The notes under the pieces are model-generated. The model was given only the letters and a program-made list of their open reading frames with translations. It was not told the origin of the DNA and did not search any database. Below, one piece after another: positions 39,522 to 48,394 of a stretch of DNA of 64,000 bases. This DNA is from Psychrobacter immobilis (GTDB taxonomy: Bacteria; Pseudomonadota; Gammaproteobacteria; Pseudomonadales; Moraxellaceae), in contig NZ_CAJGZM010000007.1 of the NCBI RefSeq assembly GCF_904846175.1, forward strand, positions 62,001 to 126,000, in the 5' to 3' direction. The number at the start of each line of letters is the position of its first letter. Position 1 is the first letter of the stretch. The position numbers and the translations under genes are program-made.

Positions 39522-40226
39522 CTAAACAGCAGTACAGATAGTCAACAATGCCTGCAATAACGTTTTGGCATCACGCGGTAGTGTATGAGGCTTGGTAATG
39601 TACGCTTTGGCTTGTTGATACACATCATGCGCAAAGGTGCTAGTACTGGTATCAAAGTCTGCAAAGAGGTTGTCCTGTGATACTTGAAAATCACGACCGC
39701 AAGCCAAGCTAAACAAACACTCTAGTGCCTGTGGTTTAATCTCTACACGCTCAAATGCTTGCTGCTGAGCTGCTGTGCGTCCATCAGGTGCATACCAGTA
39801 ACCAAAGTCAGAGAGCTGTCTACGCTGTTTACCTGCAATAAAAAAATGGCTCAATTCATGCAATGCACTTTGAAAAAAACCATTGGCGAATTCAATACGT
39901 GCTGGCTGATTGTCTTTAGCAGGGAAGTACTCTGGTTCGCCGGCGCCACGTACTAAAATAACTTCTTGATCCGCAAACAAGGTATTGAATAATGCTATGA
40001 GCCAATCGGTCGCTGCTTTTTCATTTTCATTAAAAGGGTTTATATCTTCAGCATGGATAATTTTCTGCCATTGTTCTGACAGTGTTTTTAACTGGAGCTT
40101 TATTTTATTATCGAAATTAGCATTGTTTTTTTTATTGTCCAATTCATTGAGACGTTTTAGTAAGCGTTTAGCATCAGGCGTAGAAAGTAAGTAGGAAAAA
40201 TCGGGGTTAACAGCAGGCGATATCAT
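39522..40226 (-). CDS. epmC: Elongation factor P hydroxylase (EpmC/YfcM family)
   Basis: EpmC hydroxylates the beta-lysylated lysine of EF-P in E. coli. The C-terminal two thirds match YfcM: IEFANGFFQSALHELSHFFIAGK with the HELSH metal motif (about residue 120), DFGYWYAPDGRTAAQQQAFE and VEIKPQALECLFSLACG. The N-terminal ~70 residues (helical, Lys/Asn-rich) have no E. coli counterpart. 234 residues from ATG 40226; a TTG at 40256 would extend the frame through a tandem repeat. EpmA, EpmB and EF-P are not in this window. Confidence 0.88.
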   Translation of the reverse strand: MISPAVNPDFSYLLSTPDAKRLLKRLNELDNKKNNANFDNKIKLQLKTLSEQWQKIIHAEDINPFNENEKAATDWLIALFNTLFADQEVILVRGAGEPEYFPAKDNQPARIEFANGFFQSALHELSHFFIAGKQRRQLSDFGYWYAPDGRTAAQQQAFERVEIKPQALECLFSLACGRDFQVSQDNLFADFDTSTSTFAHDVYQQAKAYITKPHTLPRDAKTLLQALLTICTAV

Positions 40227-40233
40227 ATTGAAT

Positions 40234-40275
40234 AGCAACCAAGTAAAAGCAACCAAGTAAAAGCAACCAAGTAAA
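40234..40275. repeat. Tandem repeat, 3 x 14 bp
   Basis: Three exact copies of AGCAACCAAGTAAA directly upstream of the epmC ATG, in the divergent gap with yceD. The unit length is not a multiple of three. Confidence 0.9.
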
Positions 40276-40441
40276 AAAGTCAGAGCGCGTTATTTACAGA
40301 CGTGAGCAATCTAAATTAGATGCAAATCTATTGCGAAAACTAGTACCAAAAATCTTAACATACTAGCCCTAGCGCTAATCAGCGCTTTCCGTTAGTATAG
40401 CAGGCAATATTATACACCGTTTTTGATCAATGAGGCCGCGC

Positions 40442-41035
40442 ATGTCAAGTACCCCAACAAACAAGCCGTCAGCGCTTCAGGCTGATAAAACATCAGCCCC
40501 TACGTCTGCCAATCTGCCAGAACATATCTCCTTAAGTAAATGGGAAGACAGTGGTTTTGAATGGGTAGGGCAAGTCGCACCGGGCTCTTTTGAGCGTCTT
40601 AATGCCTTACTGACGACTGAGCATTTGCAGTCAGATCTTCAGATTAATGCCAATCTCTATCGCCGTAATAATGTCTTGCATCTCTCTTTTAGCTTGACCG
40701 GTGAGATATGGTTAACCTGCCAGCGTTGTTTGCAACCAATTGTGATTGATTTGACCGATGATTATGATATTGCATTGCTCGATAACGAAAGCCAAGTGCG
40801 CTTGGTTGGTGAAGAGCAGGACTATTTATTGCTCGATGAAATTATCACTGAGCCGGCTCCTGAGCGCTTATTACCGCTTAAAAAACTGGTCGAAGATGAG
40901 ATTTTACTCAAAACACCGATGGCACCAAAGCATGATGATTGTGATATGAGTGTTGAGCAGTTTGGTGAAATACCTGAAGAAGAAGAAACGGAGAATCCTT
41001 TTGCCGCTTTAGCGTCTTTAAAAGGTAAGTTATAA
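40442..41035 (+). CDS. yceD: YceD / DUF177 family protein (23S rRNA accumulation protein)
   Basis: In E. coli YceD (DUF177) affects 23S rRNA accumulation; the exact role is unknown. 197 residues from ATG 40442 (GAGG with 6-base spacing). The DUF177 pattern is present: LHLSFSLTGEIWLTCQRCLQ (about 79-98; the CxxC pair), DYDIALLDNE and LVEDEILLKTPMAPKHDDC (about 153-171), ending in an acidic tail then NPFAALASLKGKL. Almost always found upstream of rpmF, as here. The stop codon lies within an 8-base tandem repeat. Confidence 0.92.
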   Translation: MSSTPTNKPSALQADKTSAPTSANLPEHISLSKWEDSGFEWVGQVAPGSFERLNALLTTEHLQSDLQINANLYRRNNVLHLSFSLTGEIWLTCQRCLQPIVIDLTDDYDIALLDNESQVRLVGEEQDYLLLDEIITEPAPERLLPLKKLVEDEILLKTPMAPKHDDCDMSVEQFGEIPEEEETENPFAALASLKGKL

Positions 41036-41071
41036 CCTTATAACCTTATAACCTTATAACCTTATAACCTT
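41032..41071 (+). repeat. Tandem repeat, 5 x ATAACCTT, starting in the yceD stop codon
   Basis: Five exact 8-base units, the first containing the TAA stop of yceD, followed by a partial sixth. The rest of the 363-base gap to rpmF has a TATAAT at 41177-41182 with a poor -35. Confidence 0.9.
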
Positions 41072-41176
41072 ATAAACTGTATTAGTGATAAATAGTATGG
41101 AAGTTTTAGACCATCTTTTTATCAGCTTTATGCAGAAGATTGAAAAGCAGGGCTTTATTAATCCGCGAAACATGCG

Positions 41177-41182
41177 TATAAT
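41177..41182 (+). promoter_or_regulatory. Possible -10 element upstream of rpmF
   Basis: A perfect TATAAT, 216 bases before rpmF, with only TTTATT at the -35 distance (17-base spacer). Weak support. Confidence 0.3.
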
Positions 41183-41398
41183 GTCCCGTTTATTGCATTC
41201 TAGCAATCTGCTACTGGCAGATAGGCGCTGACCTTGCAAACTAACTATAGATTTTAGACGTTATCAGCACTTTAATACGTGGCAATCTATTTAACTAATG
41301 ATGCGTAAGACTTAGGTTGTTGTGATTATATAGCCTCTGTCAGTGTCGATTAAAGCTGAATTTCAAGCTTATCCCCTTTTAAGTATAGGAGCTATATC

Positions 41399-41581
41399 AT
41401 GGCCGTTCAAAAAAGTCGTAAAAGTCGTTCACGTCGTGACATGCGCCGTTCACATCACCGTATGGAAATTGCTGAAATAAGCATCGATGCTACTACTGGT
41501 GAAAAACATCGTCGTCATCACATGACTAAAGATGGTTTTTATCGTGGTCGTCAGTTGTTTAAAGTAAGTCAAGACGCTTAA
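41399..41581 (+). CDS. rpmF: 50S ribosomal protein L32
   Basis: Small 50S protein. 60 residues starting [20 protein letters not shown], His/Arg-rich, with no cysteine, so the zinc-free form. AGGAGC lies 6 bases before the ATG. In many gammaproteobacteria plsX and fabH follow; here fabD follows directly. Confidence 0.97.
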   Translation: MAVQKSRKSRSRRDMRRSHHRMEIAEISIDATTGEKHRRHHMTKDGFYRGRQLFKVSQDA

Positions 41582-41672
41582 GCTAATTGATGGTTGATGC
41601 AAAATGATGATAGTTCCGATAACTATCTATGATTTTACACAGTTGTTATTGGGCAACCAGTTTGAGCAAACG

Positions 41673-41726
41673 AAAGCCAAGTTATTTCGCTATCATATAT
41701 TATGTGGCTGGATAACTTGGCTTTTT
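41673..41726 (+). terminator. Terminator after rpmF
   Basis: AAAGCCAAGTTAT pairs with ATAACTTGGCTTT across a 26-base loop, followed by TTTTT. It separates rpmF from fabD, whose own promoter must lie in 41727-41940. Confidence 0.8.
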
Positions 41727-41955
41727 GCTATTCTTTTTTTAAGCAGTAATTATTATAAATAAACCGTTTCACGCCAGTGGCTTGTTGGCAGCTATGCTAA
41801 TGGCCTGCGTCAGTGTATAGTTTAACCACCGTTAGCTGTCTTAAAGGAATAATGATAGCCATCACTTTATATCATAAATCTTCTAATTACTTTCTAACTC
41901 TATAATGCACCCCATTAATTTAGGGGTATTGCCAATTAAATAAGGAATATTGGTT

Positions 41956-42924
41956 ATGGCCTCTGTACCCGATATGATAAAGAAACAATCTACTCGCATT
42001 GCGGTCATCTTCCCAGGACAAGGCTCGCAAGTCGTCGGTATGCTGAGTGAGCTTGCTGAAACCTATCCTGAGATTCGTGATACCTTTACTGAGGCGAGTA
42101 CGGCGCTTGGTGAAGATTTATGGGAAATTTGTCAGGACGAAGACAAGCTTAATCAAACCCAGTACACTCAGCCGGCCTTATTGACCGCTAGTATTGCTAT
42201 TTGGCGCATTTTACAACAAAAAATAGAAGACAAGCCTTGTTACCTAGCGGGCCATTCTCTAGGAGAATACAGCGCCCTCTGTGCCGCTGGTGTGATAACG
42301 CTTGCGGATGCGGTCAAGCTGGTACATAAGCGTGGCCAATTGATGCAAGCGGCGGTGGTTGGTATCGACACCGCGATGGCTGCTGTGCTAGGTCTAGAAG
42401 ACCATCGGGTAGAGAACTTGTGTGAGCAGGCCACCGAGCACGTCGATGATGCCATTGTCGGGGCAGCAAACTTTAATAGCCCAGGACAAGTGGTGGTTTC
42501 AGGTAATGCGGCAGGCGTCAACGCCGTCATTGATAAAGTTCAAAATACTGGCAAAAAAGCCATTCCATTAAAGGTCAGTGTGCCGTCACATTGTGCTCTT
42601 ATGGAACCTGCAACCAGTGCCTTGGCCGAAGAGCTGGCGGCGATTCGATTTGATCAAGCGACTATTCCAGTCATTCAAAACCGTCATGCACGGGTTGAAA
42701 CCAGCGCTACAGGCATCAAGCAAGCATTGACCGAGCAGTTAAGTGAACCTGTATTATGGTCAAAAACCATGCAAGAGCTGGCCGATAAACAAATTAATAT
42801 TTTAATCGAGTGTGGCAGTGGTAATGTCCTGAGTAATTTAGCGAAGCGTCAAGCGCATCCTATTGCCAGTTATCCTACCGACAAGCTCGCCCGTCTAGAT
42901 AAGTTAATGGAGGTATTATCATGA
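41956..42924 (+). CDS. fabD: Malonyl-CoA:ACP transacylase
   Basis: Transfers malonyl from CoA to acyl carrier protein for type II fatty acid synthesis. 322 residues from ATG 41956 (AAGGA upstream). Contains IAVIFPGQGSQVVGML, the nucleophile Ser in AGHSLGEYSALCAAG (about 95), the Arg of the substrate pocket in KRGQLMQ and the His of VPSHCALM (about 206). Overlaps fabG by 4 bases. Confidence 0.98.
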   Translation: MASVPDMIKKQSTRIAVIFPGQGSQVVGMLSELAETYPEIRDTFTEASTALGEDLWEICQDEDKLNQTQYTQPALLTASIAIWRILQQKIEDKPCYLAGHSLGEYSALCAAGVITLADAVKLVHKRGQLMQAAVVGIDTAMAAVLGLEDHRVENLCEQATEHVDDAIVGAANFNSPGQVVVSGNAAGVNAVIDKVQNTGKKAIPLKVSVPSHCALMEPATSALAEELAAIRFDQATIPVIQNRHARVETSATGIKQALTEQLSEPVLWSKTMQELADKQINILIECGSGNVLSNLAKRQAHPIASYPTDKLARLDKLMEVLS

Positions 42925-43649
42925 GTCGTACGATTACATTAGTGACGGGTGCTAGCCGCGGTATTGGCAAAGCCGTTGCCAAACGTTTTGCCAAAGAAGG
43001 CCATTTTGTCATTGGCACCGCGACCACGGAAAAAGGCGCGGCGCTTATTGACGAATATCTACACGATAGCGGCGGTATTGGTCGAGTATTAGATGTGCGT
43101 GATACGGCGCAGATTGATAAACTGTTTGAAGAGATTGAAAGCGTCTATGGCGCGGTACAAGTATTGGTCAATAATGCCGGCATTACCCAAGATGGCTTAT
43201 TGATGCGTATGAAAGATGAAGATTGGGATAATGTGATTGATACCAATTTGACCTCAGTTTATCGTATGAGTAAACGCGCGATACGCGGTATGATGAAAGC
43301 GCGCCGTGGTCGTATCATCAATATCACCTCTGTCGTCGCCCAAATGGGTAATGCAGGCCAATCTAACTATGCGGCGACCAAAGCCGGTGTCGAAGGTTTT
43401 AGCCGTACCCTAGCGCGTGAAATAGGCTCACGGCAAGTGACGATTAACTGTGTCGCGCCAGGTTTGATCGAAACGGATATGACTGATGAGCTCGATGAGC
43501 GCTTATTGAACTCCATGCTCGATGCGGTGCCGATTAGCCGTCTTGGTCAGCCAGAAGATATCGCTGCGGCCGTCTCGTTTTTAGCAAGTGATGAAGCCAG
43601 CTATATCACCGGTGCGGTTATTCCAGTTAATGGTGGCATGTATATGTAG
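42921..43649 (+). CDS. fabG: 3-oxoacyl-ACP reductase
   Basis: NADPH-dependent reduction of 3-ketoacyl-ACP. 242-residue short-chain dehydrogenase: nucleotide motif TGASRGIGKAVA (9-20), NNAG, catalytic Ser in IINITSVVAQMG, Tyr/Lys in SNYAATKAG (about 150-158), and the C-terminal FLASDEASYITGAVIPVNGG. Coupled to fabD by ATGA overlap. A 285-base gap with a promoter follows. Confidence 0.98.
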   Translation: MSRTITLVTGASRGIGKAVAKRFAKEGHFVIGTATTEKGAALIDEYLHDSGGIGRVLDVRDTAQIDKLFEEIESVYGAVQVLVNNAGITQDGLLMRMKDEDWDNVIDTNLTSVYRMSKRAIRGMMKARRGRIINITSVVAQMGNAGQSNYAATKAGVEGFSRTLAREIGSRQVTINCVAPGLIETDMTDELDERLLNSMLDAVPISRLGQPEDIAAAVSFLASDEASYITGAVIPVNGGMYM

Positions 43650-43711
43650 CGTTAGAATTTATTATTCTAATGGAACGTTACATAGTTATAATAAAAAACT
43701 CTGTGAACGAG

Positions 43712-43739
43712 TGTAAACTATAATAAAGGGTGCTATAAT
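43712..43739 (+). promoter_or_regulatory. Extended -10 promoter of acpP
   Basis: TGCTATAAT (extended -10, TATAAT at 43734-43739) with a weak TGTAAA at 43712, about 195 bases before acpP. Separate strong transcription of acpP would fit the high ACP demand. Confidence 0.6.
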
Positions 43740-43934
43740 GACGAATACTTTTTCGTCAAAGCCCTGTATGATAGCAAGGCTTTACCAGACATTAGTCAAA
43801 ACGTATAATTGGTTATAGTACACATCAGACAGCCATGCTAATCTGACTAGCCCATTTTATATACAATGCTATAGCCTCCAATCACGGCACTATAGTAATT
43901 TGTCAAAATAATAGATCAAAAAGGAGAAATCTAC

Positions 43935-44171
43935 ATGAGTAATGATACCGAGCTAAGAGTTAAAGCTGCAGTAGCGGAACAATTGGGTATGAATGTTGAA
44001 GACATCAACAACGATGCATCATTTATGGAAGATCTAGGCGCTGATTCGTTAGACCTAGTTGAATTGGTTATGTCATTTGAAAGCGATTTTGGCATCACTA
44101 TTCCTGATGAAGCTTCAGCAGAACTAACGACTGTTCAAAAAGCCATTGATTACGTGCAAGCGCAGCTATAA
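43935..44171 (+). CDS. acpP: Acyl carrier protein
   Basis: Carries growing acyl chains on 4'-phosphopantetheine. 78 residues, acidic; the attachment Ser is Ser37 in [19 protein letters not shown] lies 8 bases before the ATG. It has its own promoter and terminator besides the fabD-fabG unit. Confidence 0.99.
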   Translation: MSNDTELRVKAAVAEQLGMNVEDINNDASFMEDLGADSLDLVELVMSFESDFGITIPDEASAELTTVQKAIDYVQAQL

Positions 44172-44200
44172 TTAGCGATTAGCTTAACGTGTTTGATATG

Positions 44201-44233
44201 ACCGCTTATCTGTATAGATAGGCGGTTTTTTTT
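44201..44233 (+). terminator. Intrinsic terminator of acpP
   Basis: ACCGCTTATCT pairs with AGATAGGCGGT (one G-U) around GTAT, followed by seven T. The remainder of 44234-44485 shows no gene. Confidence 0.95.
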
Positions 44234-44485
44234 GCTGATTTTTTATAGATATCGGCTAGCTATTAATTATTGTCTTTCTTAATTTAGCGTAATAGCTTTT
44301 ATAGATTACTCGTTACCATCAACGATTACGTTAACATAAGCTACGCCAAATCAACATTACTCAACATACTATTACTATTCATCGCTCATACATTTGCTTA
44401 TACTCATAATGGTAAGCAAAAAGAATGATGACCGATATGAGTTATCATTGTAATAATAATTAATAATATCTTAAGGAGCAGTTAT

Positions 44486-44995
44486 ATGGGTATGTTCAGT
44501 TTTGCAAAAGATATCGGTGATAAAATCTTTAACCGTGACGATGCCAAGCATGACGCTAAAGCAGAAACCAAAGCAGATGCGAACACTCCAGTCCAAAGCA
44601 GTGAGCCTTCAGCTCAGTCAGTAGCCAATATTTTACTGCGTCGTATTCAGCAACAAAATCTGAATATCAGCGACTTAAAAATCAAATACAATGGTTCAAC
44701 CGATACTGCTGAAATCAGTGGTAAAGCGAAAACGCAAGCAGACCGTGAAAAAGCCATTATTGCTATTGGTAACGTGCAAAACGTTGCTAAAGTCATCGAC
44801 AACATCGATATTGAAGAAGATGCACCTGAATCTACTATGTATACCGTAAAATCTGGTGATAGCTTGTCTAAAATTGCAAAAGAAGTTTATGGTTCAGCGA
44901 ATGATTATATGAAAATCTTCGAAGCCAATAAGCCAATGCTTTCTGAACCAGACAAAATTTATCCTGGTCAAGTACTACGTATCCCTAAGCCATAA
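44486..44995 (+). CDS. kbp: Potassium-binding protein Kbp (BON-LysM, YgaU-like)
   Basis: Like E. coli Kbp/YgaU, a soluble protein with a BON domain (about 46-107, ISDLKIKYNGSTDTAEISGK) and a C-terminal LysM (about 115-167, YTVKSGDSLSKIAKEVYGSA to YPGQVLRIPKP). E. coli Kbp binds K+ and is induced by osmotic stress. 169 residues; the first 40 are charged and Asp/Lys-rich. No signal peptide is evident, despite the LysM. AAGGAG lies 8 bases before the ATG. Confidence 0.88.
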   Translation: MGMFSFAKDIGDKIFNRDDAKHDAKAETKADANTPVQSSEPSAQSVANILLRRIQQQNLNISDLKIKYNGSTDTAEISGKAKTQADREKAIIAIGNVQNVAKVIDNIDIEEDAPESTMYTVKSGDSLSKIAKEVYGSANDYMKIFEANKPMLSEPDKIYPGQVLRIPKP

Positions 44996-45056
44996 GATGA
45001 TTTTGAATATAAAAGATAGACTTTTGAACATAAATATTTAAAGTTACATGCTAATA

Positions 45057-45092
45057 AAAATGCCTCTTACTAAAATAAGAGGCATTTTTTTT
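45057..45092. terminator. Terminator between kbp and queG
   Basis: AAAATGCCTCTTA pairs with TAAGAGGCATTTT around CTAAAA, followed by eight T on the plus strand; the A-run gives a bidirectional terminator serving both convergent genes. Confidence 0.95.
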
Positions 45093-45115
45093 GTTTGGTA
45101 TATTTGATATAGAAG

Positions 45116-46357
45116 TTATGGCTCAAAGCTTTCTAACTTTTCCTGCTGCTCTTTCATAGCCCAAATGATATGTTCATCCAGCATAGCATTATGTATGGCT
45201 AATCTTGTACGAAGATAAGTTATTATCTCTTTACTTCCATCTGCATTGCCGAGAGCAATTGCAATATTACGTAAAAAATTCACATAACCCGTGCGTCTAA
45301 GTGGGCTGCCTTCGGTCTTCTTCATAAACTCCGGTTCCTGCCATTGCCATAACTCAAGTAAACTGCTGCTATCAAGATTGTGCCTTGGCGCAAAGTCTTC
45401 TACCGATGTCAGGTTGGCATAGCGGTTCCATGGGCAAATAAGCTGACAGTCATCACAGCCAAAGATACGATTACCAATAGCGCGGCGGTATTTACTATCA
45501 ATAATACCATCGTGCTCAATGGTGAGATAGGAGATGCAGGCGGAAGCATTAAGCTCATAGGGCGCGATAATCGCTTGGGTAGGGCAGATGTCGATACAGG
45601 CGCTGCAGCTACCACAATGCTCTTTAACCGGCTCATCATCAGGCAGCTCGAGGCTCATAAACAGCTCGCCCAGTACAAAAAATGAGCCAGCTTGCTTGTT
45701 TAAAAGTAAGGTATGTTTGCCCGTCCAGCCAAGACCTGCTGCGTCGGCAATAGGGCGCTCAAAGATAGGTGCAGAATCACTAAAGGGTCTAAAAATAAAA
45801 TCTTGCTCTGAGCCGATATTAAGATGCTGCCATTCAGGAAGCATGGCTTCAATTTTTAATGCCAATTGCTTGAGACGACTACGCATCGTTTTATGATAAT
45901 CGCGTCCTCGAGCATAACGGGCAATGATACCTTGATTGGGGTAAGCGTTATCAGTGACCGCTCGTGGCGTAGGAGTTTGGGTTAAGTAATCCATGCGCAC
46001 GCTGATGATAGTTCTCGCGCCTTCTACTAGCTGTTCGGGATGAGCACGCAAATGATGGTTATTATGCATAAACTGCAATTGCCCCTCATAACCCTTAGCT
46101 AACCATTGCTTCAGTCGCTCCGTTTGCTGAATAAATAAAGGGTGATGCACCGATAAAAACCCACAGTCAGCGAAGCCTAGAGCTTGGGCTTGGGCTTTAA
46201 TCCATTGCTTAACATCGGCCGTGGTTGTAAATCTCAGTGTATTATTAATATCAATTTTGGTTTGTCGTGCATGATTGGACGCAGGCGTCTGCGCTGCTAA
46301 CGTCTGTGTGTCTGGCTGTGTGAACTGAGACTGAGTAGATTGGGATTTGCTATTCAT
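45116..46357 (-). CDS. queG: Epoxyqueuosine reductase
   Basis: Cobalamin- and Fe-S-dependent last step of queuosine synthesis, reducing epoxyqueuosine in tRNA. 413 residues. The two ferredoxin-like clusters are in CGSCSACIDICPTQAI (about 246-261) and CDDCQLICPWN (about 298-308); the catalytic region ISVRMDYL and IARYARGRDYH is present. The first 45 residues (Ser/Thr/Gln-rich) are an extension absent from E. coli QueG. It is divergent from nnr, the same neighbour relation as in E. coli (yjeS-yjeF). No strong ribosome binding site. Confidence 0.95.
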   Translation of the reverse strand: MNSKSQSTQSQFTQPDTQTLAAQTPASNHARQTKIDINNTLRFTTTADVKQWIKAQAQALGFADCGFLSVHHPLFIQQTERLKQWLAKGYEGQLQFMHNNHHLRAHPEQLVEGARTIISVRMDYLTQTPTPRAVTDNAYPNQGIIARYARGRDYHKTMRSRLKQLALKIEAMLPEWQHLNIGSEQDFIFRPFSDSAPIFERPIADAAGLGWTGKHTLLLNKQAGSFFVLGELFMSLELPDDEPVKEHCGSCSACIDICPTQAIIAPYELNASACISYLTIEHDGIIDSKYRRAIGNRIFGCDDCQLICPWNRYANLTSVEDFAPRHNLDSSSLLELWQWQEPEFMKKTEGSPLRRTGYVNFLRNIAIALGNADGSKEIITYLRTRLAIHNAMLDEHIIWAMKEQQEKLESFEP

Positions 46358-46551
46358 AATGAGCTATAAATGATAATGTGAATAGCAGTATGATAAGCCA
46401 GTGAGCTAAGAGCGCAAGTAGAAAAGTAAGTAAATCTGTATTTACACTGATACCTAATTGAACAAAACCTTTGATTAAGCTCATATGGATTACACGTCAT
46501 CCTATTATTAGAATAATAAAACCACCAAATAAAAATAAGCGAGAATCAGCC

Positions 46552-48327
46552 ATGCCAGTACCAGCCAATTTATTAGCAAATACCACCATGCCTATCGCGC
46601 TTTATAATAGTAAACAATTTTATGCCATTGAGCAGGCATGGTTTGCCGAAGGTCATGACAGTTTTGGATTAATGAAACAAGCAGCATGGCAAATGGCACA
46701 GTATATTGCGGCGCTTTATGAGCAAAAAATGCTCAATACTCATGCATTAGCTAACGTTAAATTTTACCGTCGTCCTACTTATAAGCGTCGAGCGAGTATT
46801 TGGGTCGGGCGAGGGAATAATGGCGGCGACGGTTGGATGATTGCTTACTATTTGCAGCAAATGGGCTGGCCAGTAGAGGTAGTAACCGTTGGTTTTGATA
46901 GTCGCGATTTTGAGGTAGCGGATACAACGCAAAATTATAACAAGGCAAGTGTGCTATCTGATGCAGCAAGGGCTCTACAGATGGCATTATCTGCTAATTG
47001 TCCTTATCAGCGCTTTGAAGACAGTAATTATAATGATAATGAGAAAGTAGGTAAGCAGCGGCAAGCGGGTGTTTATATCGATGCATTATTCGGTATCGGT
47101 CTAGATCGTGCGCCTACAGGCATCTATAAGCAGGCAATCTGCGCCTTTAATGCTGCTGCTCAGGATGATAATGCTTTAACAATTGCAGTTGATATTCCTA
47201 GCGGATTGGTGGCCTCTACGGGTCAAGTATTCGACCAAATAGCGGTGCAGGCTGATGCGACGTTATGTTTAATTGCACGTAAATTGGGCTTGCATACTAA
47301 GGATGGTATGGATTATAGCGGCGAGATTATTGATATACCGCTGATACCTTATCAAGTCGGTAATAAAGTATTTGAGCCAGCTGCCACATTAACGACGACT
47401 GCGTATCATTTAAGTCCCCGTCGACAGAATAGCTATAAGGGCAGTTATGGACACGTATTGGTCATTGGTGGTAACCGTATTGATGGTTCTCAAGGGATGG
47501 GCGGCGCTGCTATCCTTTCTGCCTCGAGTGCGATGGCAACAGGGGCAGGTAAAATAACCGTCGCCTGTCATGAGGCATTTCATGGTGCACTTTTAACCTC
47601 ACTCCCAGATGCGATGACGATAAATTTACATGATACATATGGAGTAAAAACCCTTATCAAGGAAGCCAGTGTGGTGGCTATCGGCATGGGACTAGGTCGT
47701 GATGAAAAAGCAAAAGTGATATTTATCACTTATGTTGAAGCAGCTATAGCAGAAAGTAAGCCGATAATCATTGATGCTGACGGTCTTTATCATTTGGCAG
47801 CATTGCATATAGATGAGCATCAATTAATCACACAGCTAAAAGAGCATAGCGCTAAACATCAGGTTTGTTTCACTCCACATAGTGGTGAAGCCGCTGAGTT
47901 ATTAAATGAAAAAGTTAGTGAAGTAGAGGCTGATAGGTTGGCAGCGATAAAACAATGTGCCAAAAAATATGGTGGTAACTGGGTGTTAAAAGGGGCAGGG
48001 TCTTTAGTTTTGGAGCAAGATAAAGAAGAACATCGCGTTTATGTTTGCGGTGTGGGTAACGCTGGCATGGCAAGCGCTGGCATGGGCGATGTATTATCAG
48101 GTGTGATAGCAGGTCTGCTAGCTCAAGAAGATTTAAGCGAAGAAGCGGGTAGTTTGCACCAAGCGGTTCTCCTTCATGGATTGGCGGGAGACTGTTTGGT
48201 CAATAAGACAGAAAAACTTGGCAGTATGACCAATAATGATAGGTCATTATTGGTCGGGCAACGAGGCTTACAAGCGCAAGATATGTCCGCTGCTATTCGT
48301 CATATTATGCAGTTAATCACTGAGTAA
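46552..48327 (+). CDS. nnr: Bifunctional NAD(P)H-hydrate epimerase / ADP-dependent dehydratase
   Basis: Repairs hydrated NAD(P)H. 591 residues from ATG 46552. The N-terminal epimerase domain (about 20-265) contains IWVGRGNNGGDGW and VDIPSGLVASTGQ; the C-terminal ribokinase-like dehydratase domain (about 280-585) contains GSYGHVLVIGG, CFTPHSGEAAELL and the catalytic GNAGMASAGMGDVLSGVIAG (about 503-522). Asn/Asp-rich insertions occur in the epimerase part. Usually followed by tsaE; here it stands alone. Confidence 0.95.
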   Translation: MPVPANLLANTTMPIALYNSKQFYAIEQAWFAEGHDSFGLMKQAAWQMAQYIAALYEQKMLNTHALANVKFYRRPTYKRRASIWVGRGNNGGDGWMIAYYLQQMGWPVEVVTVGFDSRDFEVADTTQNYNKASVLSDAARALQMALSANCPYQRFEDSNYNDNEKVGKQRQAGVYIDALFGIGLDRAPTGIYKQAICAFNAAAQDDNALTIAVDIPSGLVASTGQVFDQIAVQADATLCLIARKLGLHTKDGMDYSGEIIDIPLIPYQVGNKVFEPAATLTTTAYHLSPRRQNSYKGSYGHVLVIGGNRIDGSQGMGGAAILSASSAMATGAGKITVACHEAFHGALLTSLPDAMTINLHDTYGVKTLIKEASVVAIGMGLGRDEKAKVIFITYVEAAIAESKPIIIDADGLYHLAALHIDEHQLITQLKEHSAKHQVCFTPHSGEAAELLNEKVSEVEADRLAAIKQCAKKYGGNWVLKGAGSLVLEQDKEEHRVYVCGVGNAGMASAGMGDVLSGVIAGLLAQEDLSEEAGSLHQAVLLHGLAGDCLVNKTEKLGSMTNNDRSLLVGQRGLQAQDMSAAIRHIMQLITE

Positions 48328-48394
48328 TTAATAACTGCTAAGAATTTAAATAGAGCGGCACTAATATTATTGAAAGAAATAATTAAAGCTGGGT

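Noticed and set aside
41054..41239. Minus-strand frame between yceD and rpmF
   Set aside because: No ribosome binding site or similarity; overlaps the tandem repeat region.
43759..43783. Terminator after fabG
   Set aside because: AAAGCC/GGCTTT form only a 6-bp stem and no T-run follows; it also lies downstream of the acpP promoter candidate.
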